A DNA stretch of 37,125 nucleotides, taken from positions 1 through 37,125 of the forward strand of contig JABMNR010000117.1 of NCBI GenBank assembly GCA_013203465.1. The letters are read 5' to 3'. A model generated the notes under the pieces. That model had not been told where the DNA came from. It ran no database searches and was given only the letters and a program-made list of their open reading frames with translations. Source of the DNA: Alphaproteobacteria bacterium (GTDB lineage Bacteria; Pseudomonadota; Alphaproteobacteria; Thalassobaculales; Thalassobaculaceae). Position numbers and translations under genes: made by a program. Below, piece after piece: positions 1 to 7,625 of the stretch (the first letter of the stretch is position 1; every line of letters begins with the position of its first letter).

Positions 1-554
1 TCGAGGCCGCTGGTCGGCTCGTCCATGAACACCAGCCGCGGTTTGGTCACCAGATTGCTGGCGATCTGCAACCGCTGTTGCATGCCGCCGGAGAAGGTCG
101 CCGGCATGTCGTCGATCCGGCCGATGTCCATCTCCACCCGTTGCAGCCAGTCGACCGCCTCGTCGCGGATATGGCCATAGTGGCGGTCGCCGATCGCCAT
201 CAGCCGTTCACCCACATTGGCGCCGGCGGAGACTTTCATACGCAAGCCGTCGCGGGCGTTCTGATAGACGATGCCCCAATCGGTCCGCATCAGCAGGCGG
301 CGGCGCGCCTCGCTCATGGCGTAGATGTCCACGGGCCCCTGATCGCGGGTCAGGTACTCGACCATGCCTTCGCTGGCCTGCATCTGACCCGAGATGCATT
401 GCAGCAGCGTGGTCTTGCCGGACCCGGATTCACCGACGATGCCCAGGACCTCGCCGGGGTACAGATCGAAGTTGACCTCGGCGCAGCCGAGATGGCGGCC
501 GTAGCGATGGGTCAGATCACGGACGCGCAACAGGGGGGTGCGGTTGCTGGTCAT
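1..554 (-). CDS. phnK: PhnK, C-P lyase ABC-type ATPase subunit (3' end outside window)
   Basis: ATP-binding-cassette protein of the carbon-phosphorus lyase system. In known systems PhnK binds the PhnGHIJ core instead of a membrane permease and is needed for phosphonate use. The 184 visible residues carry Walker A (GESGSGKT, about 41-48), the ABC signature FSGGMQQ (about 154-160) and Walker B LVFMDE (about 174-179), then the gene runs off the window; the family is about 250 residues, so roughly the last quarter is missing. The ATG overlaps the phnJ stop by 4 bases (ATGA), so the two are probably translationally coupled. The ATPase could be mistaken for an oligopeptide transporter subunit, but its place directly after phnJ settles the call. 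Confidence 0.95.
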   Translation of the reverse strand, partial: MTSNRTPLLRVRDLTHRYGRHLGCAEVNFDLYPGEVLGIVGESGSGKTTLLQCISGQMQASEGMVEYLTRDQGPVDIYAMSEARRRLLMRTDWGIVYQNARDGLRMKVSAGANVGERLMAIGDRHYGHIRDEAVDWLQRVEMDIGRIDDMPATFSGGMQQRLQIASNLVTKPRLVFMDEPTSGL

Positions 555-1501
555 CGGCCGTCGCTCTCCGTGTGTGGCGGGCCGCCGTCGCCGACGTGAC
601 CGGCCTCGCGCCGCTCTTGGCAATAGTCGCTGTCGGAGCAGACGAACATCTTGCCGCCCTTGTCGTCGATCACGACCTCGTCGAGATAGCTGTCGGTGGC
701 GCCGCACAGCGCGCAGTTCTCCTCCCAGCTTTCGATGGTGAAGGGGTGATCCTCGAAATCCAGGGATTCGACCTTGGTGTAGGGCGGCACCGCGTAGATG
801 CGCTTTTCCCGCCCGGCGCCGAACAACTGCAGGGCCGGCATGCGGTTCATCTTGGGGTTATCGAATTTCGGGATCGGGCTCGGCGCCATCACATAGCGAT
901 CGGCGACCTTGACCGGATAGTTGTACGACCGGGTGATGCGGCCGAACGTGGCGATGTCCTCGTACAGCGAGACGTGCATCACGCCGTATTCCTCAAGCGC
1001 GTGCATCTTGCGGGTTTCGGTCTCGCGCGCCTCCAGCTGGCGCAGGGGCTCGGGGATCGGCACTTGGTAGACCAGGATTTGTTCCTCGGTCAGCGGCTTC
1101 TCCGGAATGCGATGACGGGTCTGGATGATCGATGCGTCGGCGGTCTTTTCCGTCGTCGCGACACCGGCGGTCTTGGCGAAGAAGCGGCGGATGTTGACGG
1201 CGTTGGTGGTGTCGTCCGCCCCTTGGTCGATCACCTTGAGGGTATCGTCGGGGCCGATCACCGCGGCGGTGACCTGAATACCACCGGTGCCCCAGCCATA
1301 GGGCAACGGCATCTCGCGCGAGCCGAACGGCACCTGATACCCCGGCACCGCCACGGCCTTGAGAATGGCGCGCCGGATCATGCGTTTGGTCTGTTCATCC
1401 AGGTAGGCGAAGTTGTAGCCCTCGATCATAGCCACGGGCGTGGTCTCGGTTTTTGCGGCGCTGGGGTGTTGGGCGCTGGGATGTTGAATGACGGTGCTCA
1501 T
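551..1501 (-). CDS. phnJ: PhnJ, radical SAM C-P lyase catalytic subunit
   Basis: Iron-sulfur radical SAM enzyme that cleaves the C-P bond of ribosyl-1-phosphonate 5-phosphate, releasing an alkane and ribosyl-1,2-cyclic phosphate 5-phosphate. The C-terminal cluster motif is intact: C263-x2-C266-x21-C288-x5-C294, the unusual spacing known for E. coli PhnJ rather than the CxxxCxxC of most radical SAM enzymes. From this ATG the protein is 316 residues, slightly longer than E. coli PhnJ because of N- and C-terminal extensions. A longer reading frame runs further upstream, but that part overlaps the end of phnI and reads as non-coding, so the start at 1501, 8 bases after the phnI stop, is preferred. 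It overlaps phnK by 4 bases. Confidence 0.97.
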   Translation of the reverse strand: MSTVIQHPSAQHPSAAKTETTPVAMIEGYNFAYLDEQTKRMIRRAILKAVAVPGYQVPFGSREMPLPYGWGTGGIQVTAAVIGPDDTLKVIDQGADDTTNAVNIRRFFAKTAGVATTEKTADASIIQTRHRIPEKPLTEEQILVYQVPIPEPLRQLEARETETRKMHALEEYGVMHVSLYEDIATFGRITRSYNYPVKVADRYVMAPSPIPKFDNPKMNRMPALQLFGAGREKRIYAVPPYTKVESLDFEDHPFTIESWEENCALCGATDSYLDEVVIDDKGGKMFVCSDSDYCQERREAGHVGDGGPPHTESDGR

Positions 1502-1508
1502 CGCGGGC

Positions 1509-2615
1509 TCACTCGGCGGCATCGGAAACGGGATTGACCTCGGCCGCCGCGAACGCCTGTTTGCGCAGCGCCCGTACGGTGACCAACTCGGCTTGGAAAT
1601 CAACGTAGTGCGGCAGCTTCAGGTGCTGCACGAACCCGGACGCCTCCACATTGTCGGAATGCGCCATGACGAATTCCTCGTCCTGGGCCGGCGCCTCCAC
1701 CGGCTCGCCGAATTCCTCGGCCCGCAGCGCCCGGTCGACCAGCGCCATCGACATCGCCTTGCGCTCGCAGTGACCGAAGGTCAGGCCATAGCCGCGAGTG
1801 AATTGCGGCGGTTGGCTGGCCGAGCCCTTGAACTGGTTGATCATCTGGCATTCGGTGACGGTGATTTCGCCGATCTCGATCGGAAAACCAAGCTCCTCGG
1901 GCGCGAACTCGACGGCTACCTCGCCCAGGCGGATCTCCCCGGCGAACGGGTGGTTGTTGCCGAAGCCGCGTTGCGTCGAGTAGCCGAGCGCGAGCAGGAA
2001 ACCTTCGTCACCGCGCGCCAGATTCTGCAGCCGCGCCGGCCGGTCGGCGGGATAGCGGGGGGACTCCCGGGTCAGGTCGAACACCGGGGTATCGTCGCTC
2101 TCAGGCTCCTCGACCTCGACCAACCCCTCGTGGTTGAGGATGTCGGTGACCCGGGGCATGCCGCTGTCGACGGCTTGCTCGGCGATATCGGCTACCGGCC
2201 GGGTGTCACCGGCGGCCAGGGCGAAGTCCAGCAGACGGTGGGTGTAATCGAAGCTCGGCCCCAGCACCTGGCCGCCGGGCAGGTCCTTGTAGGTGGCGGA
2301 AATACGGCGACGGATCGCCATGTGGCCGGTATCGATCGGTTCGCTCACCCCGAAGCGGGGCAGGGTGGTGCGGTAAGCGCGCAGCAGGAAGATCGCCTCC
2401 TGCAGATCGCCGCACGCCTGCTTGATGGCGAGCGCGGCCAGCTCGGGATCGTAAAGCGAGCCCTCGGTCATCACCCGGTCGACCGCCAGGGCCATTTGCT
2501 CACGGATCTGGTCGAGCGACAGCTCCGGTACCCCGGTGTCGCCGCGCCGTTCCTCCGCCAGCAGTTTCTGCGAGTTCTCGATGGCCTGCTCGCCACCCTT
2601 GACCGCAACGTACAT
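1509..2615 (-). CDS. phnI: PhnI, C-P lyase core subunit (nucleosidase step)
   Basis: PhnI belongs to the PhnGHIJ core complex. With PhnG, PhnH and PhnL it couples a phosphonate to C1' of ATP, displacing adenine and giving ribosyl-1-phosphonate 5-triphosphate; alone it acts as a purine nucleosidase. The 368-residue protein is the normal family length (E. coli 354) and starts with the characteristic MYVAVKGGEQAI. The invariant-looking segments GGQVLGPSFDYTHRLLDFAL and FTRGYGLTFGHCERKAMSMA are easily recognised. It sits between phnH (3-base gap) and phnJ (7-base gap) on the same strand, so all are surely one transcript. The start has a good AGGAGG-like site within the phnH end (AAAGGAGGATTGAGCC). 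Confidence 0.97.
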   Translation of the reverse strand: MYVAVKGGEQAIENSQKLLAEERRGDTGVPELSLDQIREQMALAVDRVMTEGSLYDPELAALAIKQACGDLQEAIFLLRAYRTTLPRFGVSEPIDTGHMAIRRRISATYKDLPGGQVLGPSFDYTHRLLDFALAAGDTRPVADIAEQAVDSGMPRVTDILNHEGLVEVEEPESDDTPVFDLTRESPRYPADRPARLQNLARGDEGFLLALGYSTQRGFGNNHPFAGEIRLGEVAVEFAPEELGFPIEIGEITVTECQMINQFKGSASQPPQFTRGYGLTFGHCERKAMSMALVDRALRAEEFGEPVEAPAQDEEFVMAHSDNVEASGFVQHLKLPHYVDFQAELVTVRALRKQAFAAAEVNPVSDAAE

Positions 2616-2618
2616 GGC

Positions 2619-3224
2619 TCAATCCTCCTTTGGCGTATCGACGGCGACGGTGCGGGGCAGGGCGGCAAGCTTGGCTCCGTGCACCAGGATCAGATCGACG
2701 CCGCGCGGGAACAGTTCACGGTTCGCGGCCCAGTCGTCCCACAACCCGGCACGCACGCCTTCCACCGTCAGACGGTGGGTTGTCTCGATGCCGGGACCGG
2801 ACAGGGTGAGACCGCCATCGGTGCCGAGGCCGTCGACCTGGACAATCACCGTGGTCGAGTGTTCCGGATAGGCGTCGTCACCAAGCGCGAAATCGCCGAG
2901 CGGCGGTAGGTCCGCTCCGGTCGTGATGGCGAAGGCGGCGTCGGCCGGTCGGTCGATGATGGCGCAACCGCAGTGGAACCTCAAAAAAGCCGTCACCTCC
3001 GGACGATCGAACGCCGGCGCCAGCCACAACGGGGTGTCGTGATCGACCAGACCGAGGCAGATCGCGGCGGTCGCCTCGCTAAGCGGCACCGGTGGGGGAT
3101 TGCCGGTCGAGGTGCTTCGAATCACACCGGGGCGGGACATCGCGTCCAGGACCGCACGGAAACTGCGTTGCGCGCCCATCACCGGGTCGCTGAAGCCGGG
3201 TCGAATGCCAACGGTCTGGGTCAT
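2619..3224 (-). CDS. phnH: PhnH, C-P lyase core subunit
   Basis: Component of the PhnGHIJ carbon-phosphorus lyase core; structurally related to PLP-dependent transferases but without the cofactor lysine. The reading frame is open far upstream (to about 3710), but the real start is the ATG at 3224, giving MTQTVGIRPGFSDPVMGAQR, the family's normal beginning, and 201 residues (E. coli 194). Family segments include AQRSFRAVLDAMSRPG near the N terminus and DVPLWLAP-like DTPLWLAPAFD around residue 75. It follows phnG after 2 bases and precedes phnI by 3, matching the standard G-H-I-J order. Confidence 0.95.
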   Translation of the reverse strand: MTQTVGIRPGFSDPVMGAQRSFRAVLDAMSRPGVIRSTSTGNPPPVPLSEATAAICLGLVDHDTPLWLAPAFDRPEVTAFLRFHCGCAIIDRPADAAFAITTGADLPPLGDFALGDDAYPEHSTTVIVQVDGLGTDGGLTLSGPGIETTHRLTVEGVRAGLWDDWAANRELFPRGVDLILVHGAKLAALPRTVAVDTPKED

Positions 3225-3226
3225 GC

Positions 3227-3703
3227 TCAGCTTCCTCGGACCACGGTGAAGAACTCGACCTTGGTGGAGGCCGCCTTGCGGCCACGTTGATCGGTGCGCG
3301 CGTCGTGGCGTAGCGACAGTGGCGCGATCAACACCCGTTCCAAGGTGTCTCGGCGTGACGGGGTCTGCATCATCGCGTCCACCACCGCGGCCAGTTCCGC
3401 GTGCGGCTTGTTGCGCCCCATGACATAGCCGAAGCCGAGGGCGCCGTCGTCGAGTTGCACCGCGCAGCGGGTCACCGTCATCTCGCCAAGGTTGAAGCGT
3501 CCACCCGAACCACCAGCGCGGCCCCGCACCATCACCATGCCAATTTCCGGCGGCCGCACCACGGTCCAGGCCGGCTTGGACGGCAGGTTGCCCCAGAGCG
3601 CGTCGAGATCCGGGAAATCGGCCTTGGACAGCACCGACATCCAGCGCCGCCGTGACTGTTGTTCGGCCGTCTGCTCCGACGGCACGGGATGTTCGTTGCT
3701 CAT
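3227..3703 (-). CDS. phnG: PhnG, C-P lyase core subunit, first gene of the operon
   Basis: Small subunit of the PhnGHIJ complex that activates phosphonates by attaching them to ribose of ATP. The protein is 158 residues (E. coli 150) with the typical SRRRWMSVLSKAD beginning, GMVMVRGRAGGSGGRFNLGEMTVTRC-type core split around residue 65, and a GRNKPHAELAAVVDAMMQ helix. The frame is open upstream to 4255, but that part is antisense to phnF; the ATG at 3703 gives the family length. It is the promoter-proximal phn gene, with a perfect palindrome (3720-3729) 16 bases upstream of its start codon, so it is probably controlled by the divergent PhnF. Confidence 0.95.
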   Translation of the reverse strand: MSNEHPVPSEQTAEQQSRRRWMSVLSKADFPDLDALWGNLPSKPAWTVVRPPEIGMVMVRGRAGGSGGRFNLGEMTVTRCAVQLDDGALGFGYVMGRNKPHAELAAVVDAMMQTPSRRDTLERVLIAPLSLRHDARTDQRGRKAASTKVEFFTVVRGS

Positions 3704-3719
3704 CGACCACTCGTAAATT

Positions 3720-3729
3720 TGTCTAGACA
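3720..3729. promoter_or_regulatory. Probable PhnF operator (HutC-type palindrome)
   Basis: The sequence TGTCTAGACA is a perfect 10-base palindrome and matches the GTnTAnAC consensus of GntR/HutC-family operators. It lies in the phnG-phnF intergenic space, 16 bases upstream of the phnG start and about 80 upstream of the preferred phnF start, so a bound repressor could block phnG transcription. Assignment to PhnF is by family and position; no binding data can be inferred from sequence alone. Confidence 0.65.
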
Positions 3730-3785
3730 TCCATATCCATTTCGGTAACATGTCCGAGCAAACGGCCGCTGTAAAGTGTCTCGTG

Positions 3786-3803
3786 GTGAAATTTTCGTGA
3801 CAG
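3786..3803 (-). promoter_or_regulatory. Weak candidate Pho box upstream of phnG
   Basis: Read on the minus strand, CTGTCAC and ATTTCAC are separated by 4 bases, the spacing of the PhoB box (CTGTCAT-N4-CTGTCAT). The first half matches 6 of 7 positions but the second only 4 of 7. The position, about 83 bases upstream of phnG, is reasonable and phn operons are commonly in the Pho regulon. It also overlaps alternative start codons of phnF, so this is tentative. Confidence 0.25.
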
Positions 3804-3811
3804 GTGAGGCC

Positions 3812-4573
3812 ATGGTCCCGATCGAGCGGGCCTCGGGTATCGCGGTCTGGCGGCAGATCGAGGATCGGCTCGCGGCCGATATCCGCAACGGTGTGTGGGG
3901 AGAGGGCGACCGGTTGCCGACGGAGGCGATGTTGTCGCACCGCTTCGGGGTCAATAGACACACCTTGCGCCGGGCGGTGTCGTCCCTGGCTGACCGTGGG
4001 TTGCTGCGGGTCGAGCAGGGGCGCGGAATCTTCGTTCGTGAGAATGTTCTGGAATACCTGGTTGGCCGCCGCACCCGGTTTACAGAGAACGTACGCCGCG
4101 CCAATCGAGCGCCCGGCGGCCGTAGCCTGTCTTTGCGACGGACGCGGGCGGATCGCGAGACAGCGGCGGCGTTGCGATTGAAGCCGGGGACGGCGGTGGT
4201 CGTGTTGGAGACCGTGGGTGAGGTTGACGGCCGGCCGATCTCCTATGGCGAGCATTGGTTTCCAGCCAAATTATTCCCGGATTTCGCGGCGGCTTACGAG
4301 CCGAATCATTCGGTCACGGCGGTCATGGAACACCATGGCTTTGGTGATTACGAACGCGCGGTGACCAAGGTGACCGCGCGTATGCCGGACACGCGTGACG
4401 CCGAGGTTCTGGCACAACCGCGTACGCGTCCGATCCTGTATGCGGAGTCGTTGAACGTCGACGGCGTGGGGACCGCGCTGCAGTTGTCGCATGTGCGCTA
4501 CGCCGCCGATCGGTTTCAAATGGTGTTGGAGACTCGAGCCGACGTTGAGACGAGGTTTGGGTTGGATGATTGA
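3812..4573 (+). CDS. phnF: PhnF, GntR/HutC-family transcriptional regulator of phn genes
   Basis: Repressor-type regulator with an N-terminal winged helix (WRQIEDRLAADIRNGVWGEG, then LPTEAMLSHRFGVNRHTLRR and an LRVEQGRGIFV wing) and a C-terminal UTRA effector domain (about residues 95-245, with GRPISYGEHWFP). It is transcribed divergently from phnGHIJK, the usual arrangement for PhnF. The frame is open from a GTG at 3776, but the ATG at 3812 has AGGTGAG 5 bases upstream and is preferred, giving 253 residues; the GTG at 3797 is another option. The domain makeup also fits other HutC-subfamily regulators; the phn neighbourhood gives the specific name. Confidence 0.9.
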   Translation: MVPIERASGIAVWRQIEDRLAADIRNGVWGEGDRLPTEAMLSHRFGVNRHTLRRAVSSLADRGLLRVEQGRGIFVRENVLEYLVGRRTRFTENVRRANRAPGGRSLSLRRTRADRETAAALRLKPGTAVVVLETVGEVDGRPISYGEHWFPAKLFPDFAAAYEPNHSVTAVMEHHGFGDYERAVTKVTARMPDTRDAEVLAQPRTRPILYAESLNVDGVGTALQLSHVRYAADRFQMVLETRADVETRFGLDD

Positions 4574-4635
4574 AATCTGCTAATATTCAGTGATTCTCAT
4601 AGCGTTGCGTCGACAGGCGTGAAGGAAGAGACCCC

Positions 4636-5928
4636 GTGGCGTTCGATCCGAACAGTGTCGATTGGAAGACAGCGGACCTGATTCGCAAGCACGCGAACTT
4701 CCTGAACAACTACCCAGGAGGGGAGCGGGCCGACATGCGGGGCGGCCGGTTCAACGGCGCCCTGCTGAATGGTGTCGATCTGCGGCGGGCATTGATGTCC
4801 AGCGCCGATCTCCGTGGCGTACAGCTCGTTGGCGCCGATCTGTCGGAGGCGATTCTCGCGGGCGCACGCCTGCGAGCGGCGGACATGACCGGTGCCAAGC
4901 TGATCAAGGCGGATTTTCGTGGCGCCGACTTGGAACAGGCCAAGTTGGCCTCGGCCGATCTGACCGACGCGGATTTTCGCTCGACCATGGCCGGCACCAG
5001 CAACGGCGAACTTCAGCCAACTCTGCTGAACGGCGCCGACCTGAACGATGTGAAGGCGACGCGCACCAACATGACCCGGGCCAGCCTGATCGGGGCGACC
5101 GCGCGCAACGCCCATTTTGATGGAGCCACCCTTGATCGCGCCAATCTCAAGGGCGCCAATCTGCAGCACACGACCTTCGTGGGTTCCAGTTTGCGTGGCG
5201 CCAACCTGCAAGAGGTCAATTTCGCCGACGCGCGGTTGACCCGTACCGATCTGACCGGCGCCGACCTGCGTTCGTGCCATCTCGATGGCGCCGACATGTC
5301 CGGCGCGGACCTGACCGACTGTGTTATCGCGTCTGGCTTGGATGAGTTGGAACTCGACGTTCGGCACTTAGTGATCCAGCATTTTGCCTGGATTAGCTCC
5401 GGCGGCCGTAGGGGAGAGCCGGCAAGCTTCGTGGGCCGTGATCTTTCGGGCGTTAACCTGTCGGGTGCGGACCTATCGGCCGCCGATTTCACCGATGCCA
5501 ACTTGGCCGGTGCCAATCTGCGACGCTGCTCGTTCCGGTTCACCAAGTTTACCAACGCCGATTTGAAAGAAACTCAAATGCATCGCTGCGATCTGCGCGG
5601 CGTGAATTTCCGTGGCGCCGATCTGTCCTCCGCCGATCTTCAGGCAAGCAATTTGAGCCCAATGCACCTGCTGGATCCGCGCACGGGTGAGCCGAAGGGG
5701 GAGTGGCCGTCCGATCTTACCGGCGTGGTGGCGGCTGGAACGATCTTCTCACGGGTCAATTTCGGCGGCGCGAGTTTGGCCGACGGGAATTTCGACGGTG
5801 CCGATCTCGCCCATGCCAAGATGGGTGGCTGCGCCATTGACGGGGCGAATTTCGACGGCGCCAAACTTGATCGCGCTCAACTGCCCGCGGGACTGGCACC
5901 TCCACCGGTCGAGGCCGGTACCGGTTGA
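4636..5928 (+). CDS. Pentapeptide-repeat protein
   Basis: A 430-residue protein made almost wholly of A(D/N)LxX pentapeptides, predicted to fold as a right-handed quadrilateral beta-helix. Two repeat blocks are visible: residues about 30-235 and about 265-345, with a short final set at 375-420. They are separated by a non-repeat linker (RHLVIQHFAWISSGGRRGEP) around residue 245-265 and by LLDPRTGEPKGEWPSDLTG. The start is a GTG preceded by AAGGAAGAG; no signal peptide or membrane span is seen. Family members include gyrase-protecting DNA mimics and many proteins of unknown role, and nothing here identifies the function. A 62-base gap with one GANTC site (4592-4596) separates it from phnF. Confidence 0.85.
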   Translation: MAFDPNSVDWKTADLIRKHANFLNNYPGGERADMRGGRFNGALLNGVDLRRALMSSADLRGVQLVGADLSEAILAGARLRAADMTGAKLIKADFRGADLEQAKLASADLTDADFRSTMAGTSNGELQPTLLNGADLNDVKATRTNMTRASLIGATARNAHFDGATLDRANLKGANLQHTTFVGSSLRGANLQEVNFADARLTRTDLTGADLRSCHLDGADMSGADLTDCVIASGLDELELDVRHLVIQHFAWISSGGRRGEPASFVGRDLSGVNLSGADLSAADFTDANLAGANLRRCSFRFTKFTNADLKETQMHRCDLRGVNFRGADLSSADLQASNLSPMHLLDPRTGEPKGEWPSDLTGVVAAGTIFSRVNFGGASLADGNFDGADLAHAKMGGCAIDGANFDGAKLDRAQLPAGLAPPPVEAGTG

Positions 5929-5945
5929 TCACCGGCGCCGGCCTC
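5911..5945. terminator. Hairpin between convergent genes, possible bidirectional terminator
   Basis: GAGGCCGG (5911-5918) pairs with CCGGCCTC (5938-5945), and inside it CCGGT (5921-5925) pairs with ACCGG (5931-5935). The structure covers the end of the pentapeptide gene and the short gap before the aldehyde dehydrogenase stop. There is no U-rich tail on either strand, so intrinsic termination is uncertain. Confidence 0.4.
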
Positions 5946-5950
5946 AATGG

Positions 5951-7387
5951 TCAGGGCAGGGTGTAGGCGGTTTTGACCGTGGTGTAGAACTCAGCGGCAT
6001 AACGGCCTTGCTCGCGCGGTCCATAGCTCGACCCTTTGCGGCCGCCGAACGGCACGTGATAGTCGACGCCGGCGGTTGGCAGGTTCACCATCACCATGCC
6101 GGCCTCGGCGTTGCGCTTGAAGTCGCTGGCGTATTTCAACGACGTGGTGGCGATACCCGAGGACAACCCGAAAGCGGTGTCGTTGGCGACCGCGCGCGCT
6201 TCCTCGTAATTCTTGACCCGGATCACGCTGGCCACCGGGCCAAAGATTTCCTCTTGGTTGATGCGCATCGAATTGTCGGTTTCGGTAAACAGCGCCGGCT
6301 GCAGATAGAAACCCTCCTTGCCGCGATTCAACCGCTCGCCGCCAAACACCAAATTCGCGCCTTCCTTCTGACCGACGGTAAGGTAATCAAGGTCTTGCTG
6401 CAGCTGCGTTTCGTCGACGACGGGACCGATATCGGTTCCCTCGGCCAGGGCATCGTCGATCTTCAGTGTCTTCATGCGCGCGACCACGGCGTCGACGAAA
6501 CGATCGTGGATGCCTTCGGTCACGATCAGCCGGGACGAAGCGGTGCAGCGTTGTCCGGTCGAGAAAAAGGCACCGTTCACCGCACAGCCGACAGCGACGT
6601 CAAGATCGGCGTCGTCCAACACCACGAATGGGTTCTTACCGCCCATCTCAAGTTGGACCTTGGCCAGTCTGCTCACGCAGGTCGCGGCCACGTGTTTGCC
6701 GGTCGCGACCGAGCCGGTGAAGCTGACCGCGCCAATGGCCTCGGCGTTCAGGATCGCCTCGCCGACCACCGAACCGCGTCCCATCACCAGGTTGAACACA
6801 CCCTCCGGCAGACCGGCGCGGGATAAAATCTCGGCCAACGCCCAGGCGCAGCCGGGAACCAAGTCGGCGGGCTTGAAGACGACGCAGTTGCCGTAGGCCA
6901 GCGCCGGCGCGATCTTCCAGGCCGGAATGGCGATCGGGAAGTTCCACGGCGTGATGATGCCCACGACGCCAACCGGCTCGCGAGTGATCTCGACATCGAC
7001 GCCGGGACGTACGCTGGCCACCTTTTCACCCTGGATGCGTAGGGCCTCACCGGCGAAGAATTTGAAAACCTGCGCGGCGCGGGTGGCTTCGCCGATTCCC
7101 TCGGGCAGGGTCTTACCTTCCTCGCGGGACAACAGACGTCCGAGTTCCTCCCGTCGGGCCATGATCTCGTTGCCGACGAATTCCAGGACGTCGTAGCGTT
7201 GTTGCGGTGTCGACCGGTTCCAGCCGTGCGCGGCGGCCTTGGCGGCGTCGACGGCGCTGGCGACGCCGGCGGCATCGGCGTGGGCGTAGGTGCCGACGGT
7301 GTCGGCCAGATCGGAGGGATTGACGTTATCCCGGGTGTTGGCGCCCTCGGTCCAGGCGCCGCCGATAAAATTCTGTTGCACGCCCAT
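5951..7387 (-). CDS. NAD(P)-dependent aldehyde dehydrogenase, possibly 2-ketoglutarate semialdehyde dehydrogenase
   Basis: ALDH-superfamily enzyme oxidising an aldehyde to its acid. Key residues are present: N149 in TPWNFP, general base E247 in LEMGGKNP, and catalytic C281 in FFSTGQRCTASS; the cofactor loop FTGSVATGK is at about 223-231. From the ATG at 7387, preceded by AAGGGAGAG, the protein has 478 residues, the usual size; the frame is open 25 codons further upstream. The N terminus (NFIGGAW...NVNPSDLADTVGTYAHAD) resembles 2-ketoglutarate semialdehyde dehydrogenases of sugar-acid and hydroxyproline breakdown, but no such pathway genes are adjacent, so the substrate is open. It is a single-gene unit, divergent from the transporter operon. 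Confidence 0.85.
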   Translation of the reverse strand: MGVQQNFIGGAWTEGANTRDNVNPSDLADTVGTYAHADAAGVASAVDAAKAAAHGWNRSTPQQRYDVLEFVGNEIMARREELGRLLSREEGKTLPEGIGEATRAAQVFKFFAGEALRIQGEKVASVRPGVDVEITREPVGVVGIITPWNFPIAIPAWKIAPALAYGNCVVFKPADLVPGCAWALAEILSRAGLPEGVFNLVMGRGSVVGEAILNAEAIGAVSFTGSVATGKHVAATCVSRLAKVQLEMGGKNPFVVLDDADLDVAVGCAVNGAFFSTGQRCTASSRLIVTEGIHDRFVDAVVARMKTLKIDDALAEGTDIGPVVDETQLQQDLDYLTVGQKEGANLVFGGERLNRGKEGFYLQPALFTETDNSMRINQEEIFGPVASVIRVKNYEEARAVANDTAFGLSSGIATTSLKYASDFKRNAEAGMVMVNLPTAGVDYHVPFGGRKGSSYGPREQGRYAAEFYTTVKTAYTLP

Positions 7388-7625
7388 CGGTGCTCTCCCT
7401 TGACGGTGTGTGTCGACGTAATTTGACGCGTCGTTGCCGTTTGAGTACCGCCCGTAGCGCATGCTGACAAGCGGCGCTCCGTTGCGTTTGAGGCATCGTC
7501 GTGTTTACCCTCTCGCTCCGCCGCGTTGGCGGAAACAAGATGCGGGGTAACCGCACGTGGTTTATGGGACGGATTTCGTGAGACCAGCGGCGCTTGCCGC
7601 ACGATGGTCAAAAAAGGGGACACAG

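Noticed and set aside
1488-2909. Plus-strand open frame (473 codons) opposite phnI
   Set aside because: Antisense to a complete PhnI; composition is typical of a third-position GC shadow.
4636-5928. Quinolone-resistance (Qnr-like) protein
   Set aside because: It has a different length and two repeat blocks with linkers unlike Qnr; pentapeptides alone do not show gyrase protection.
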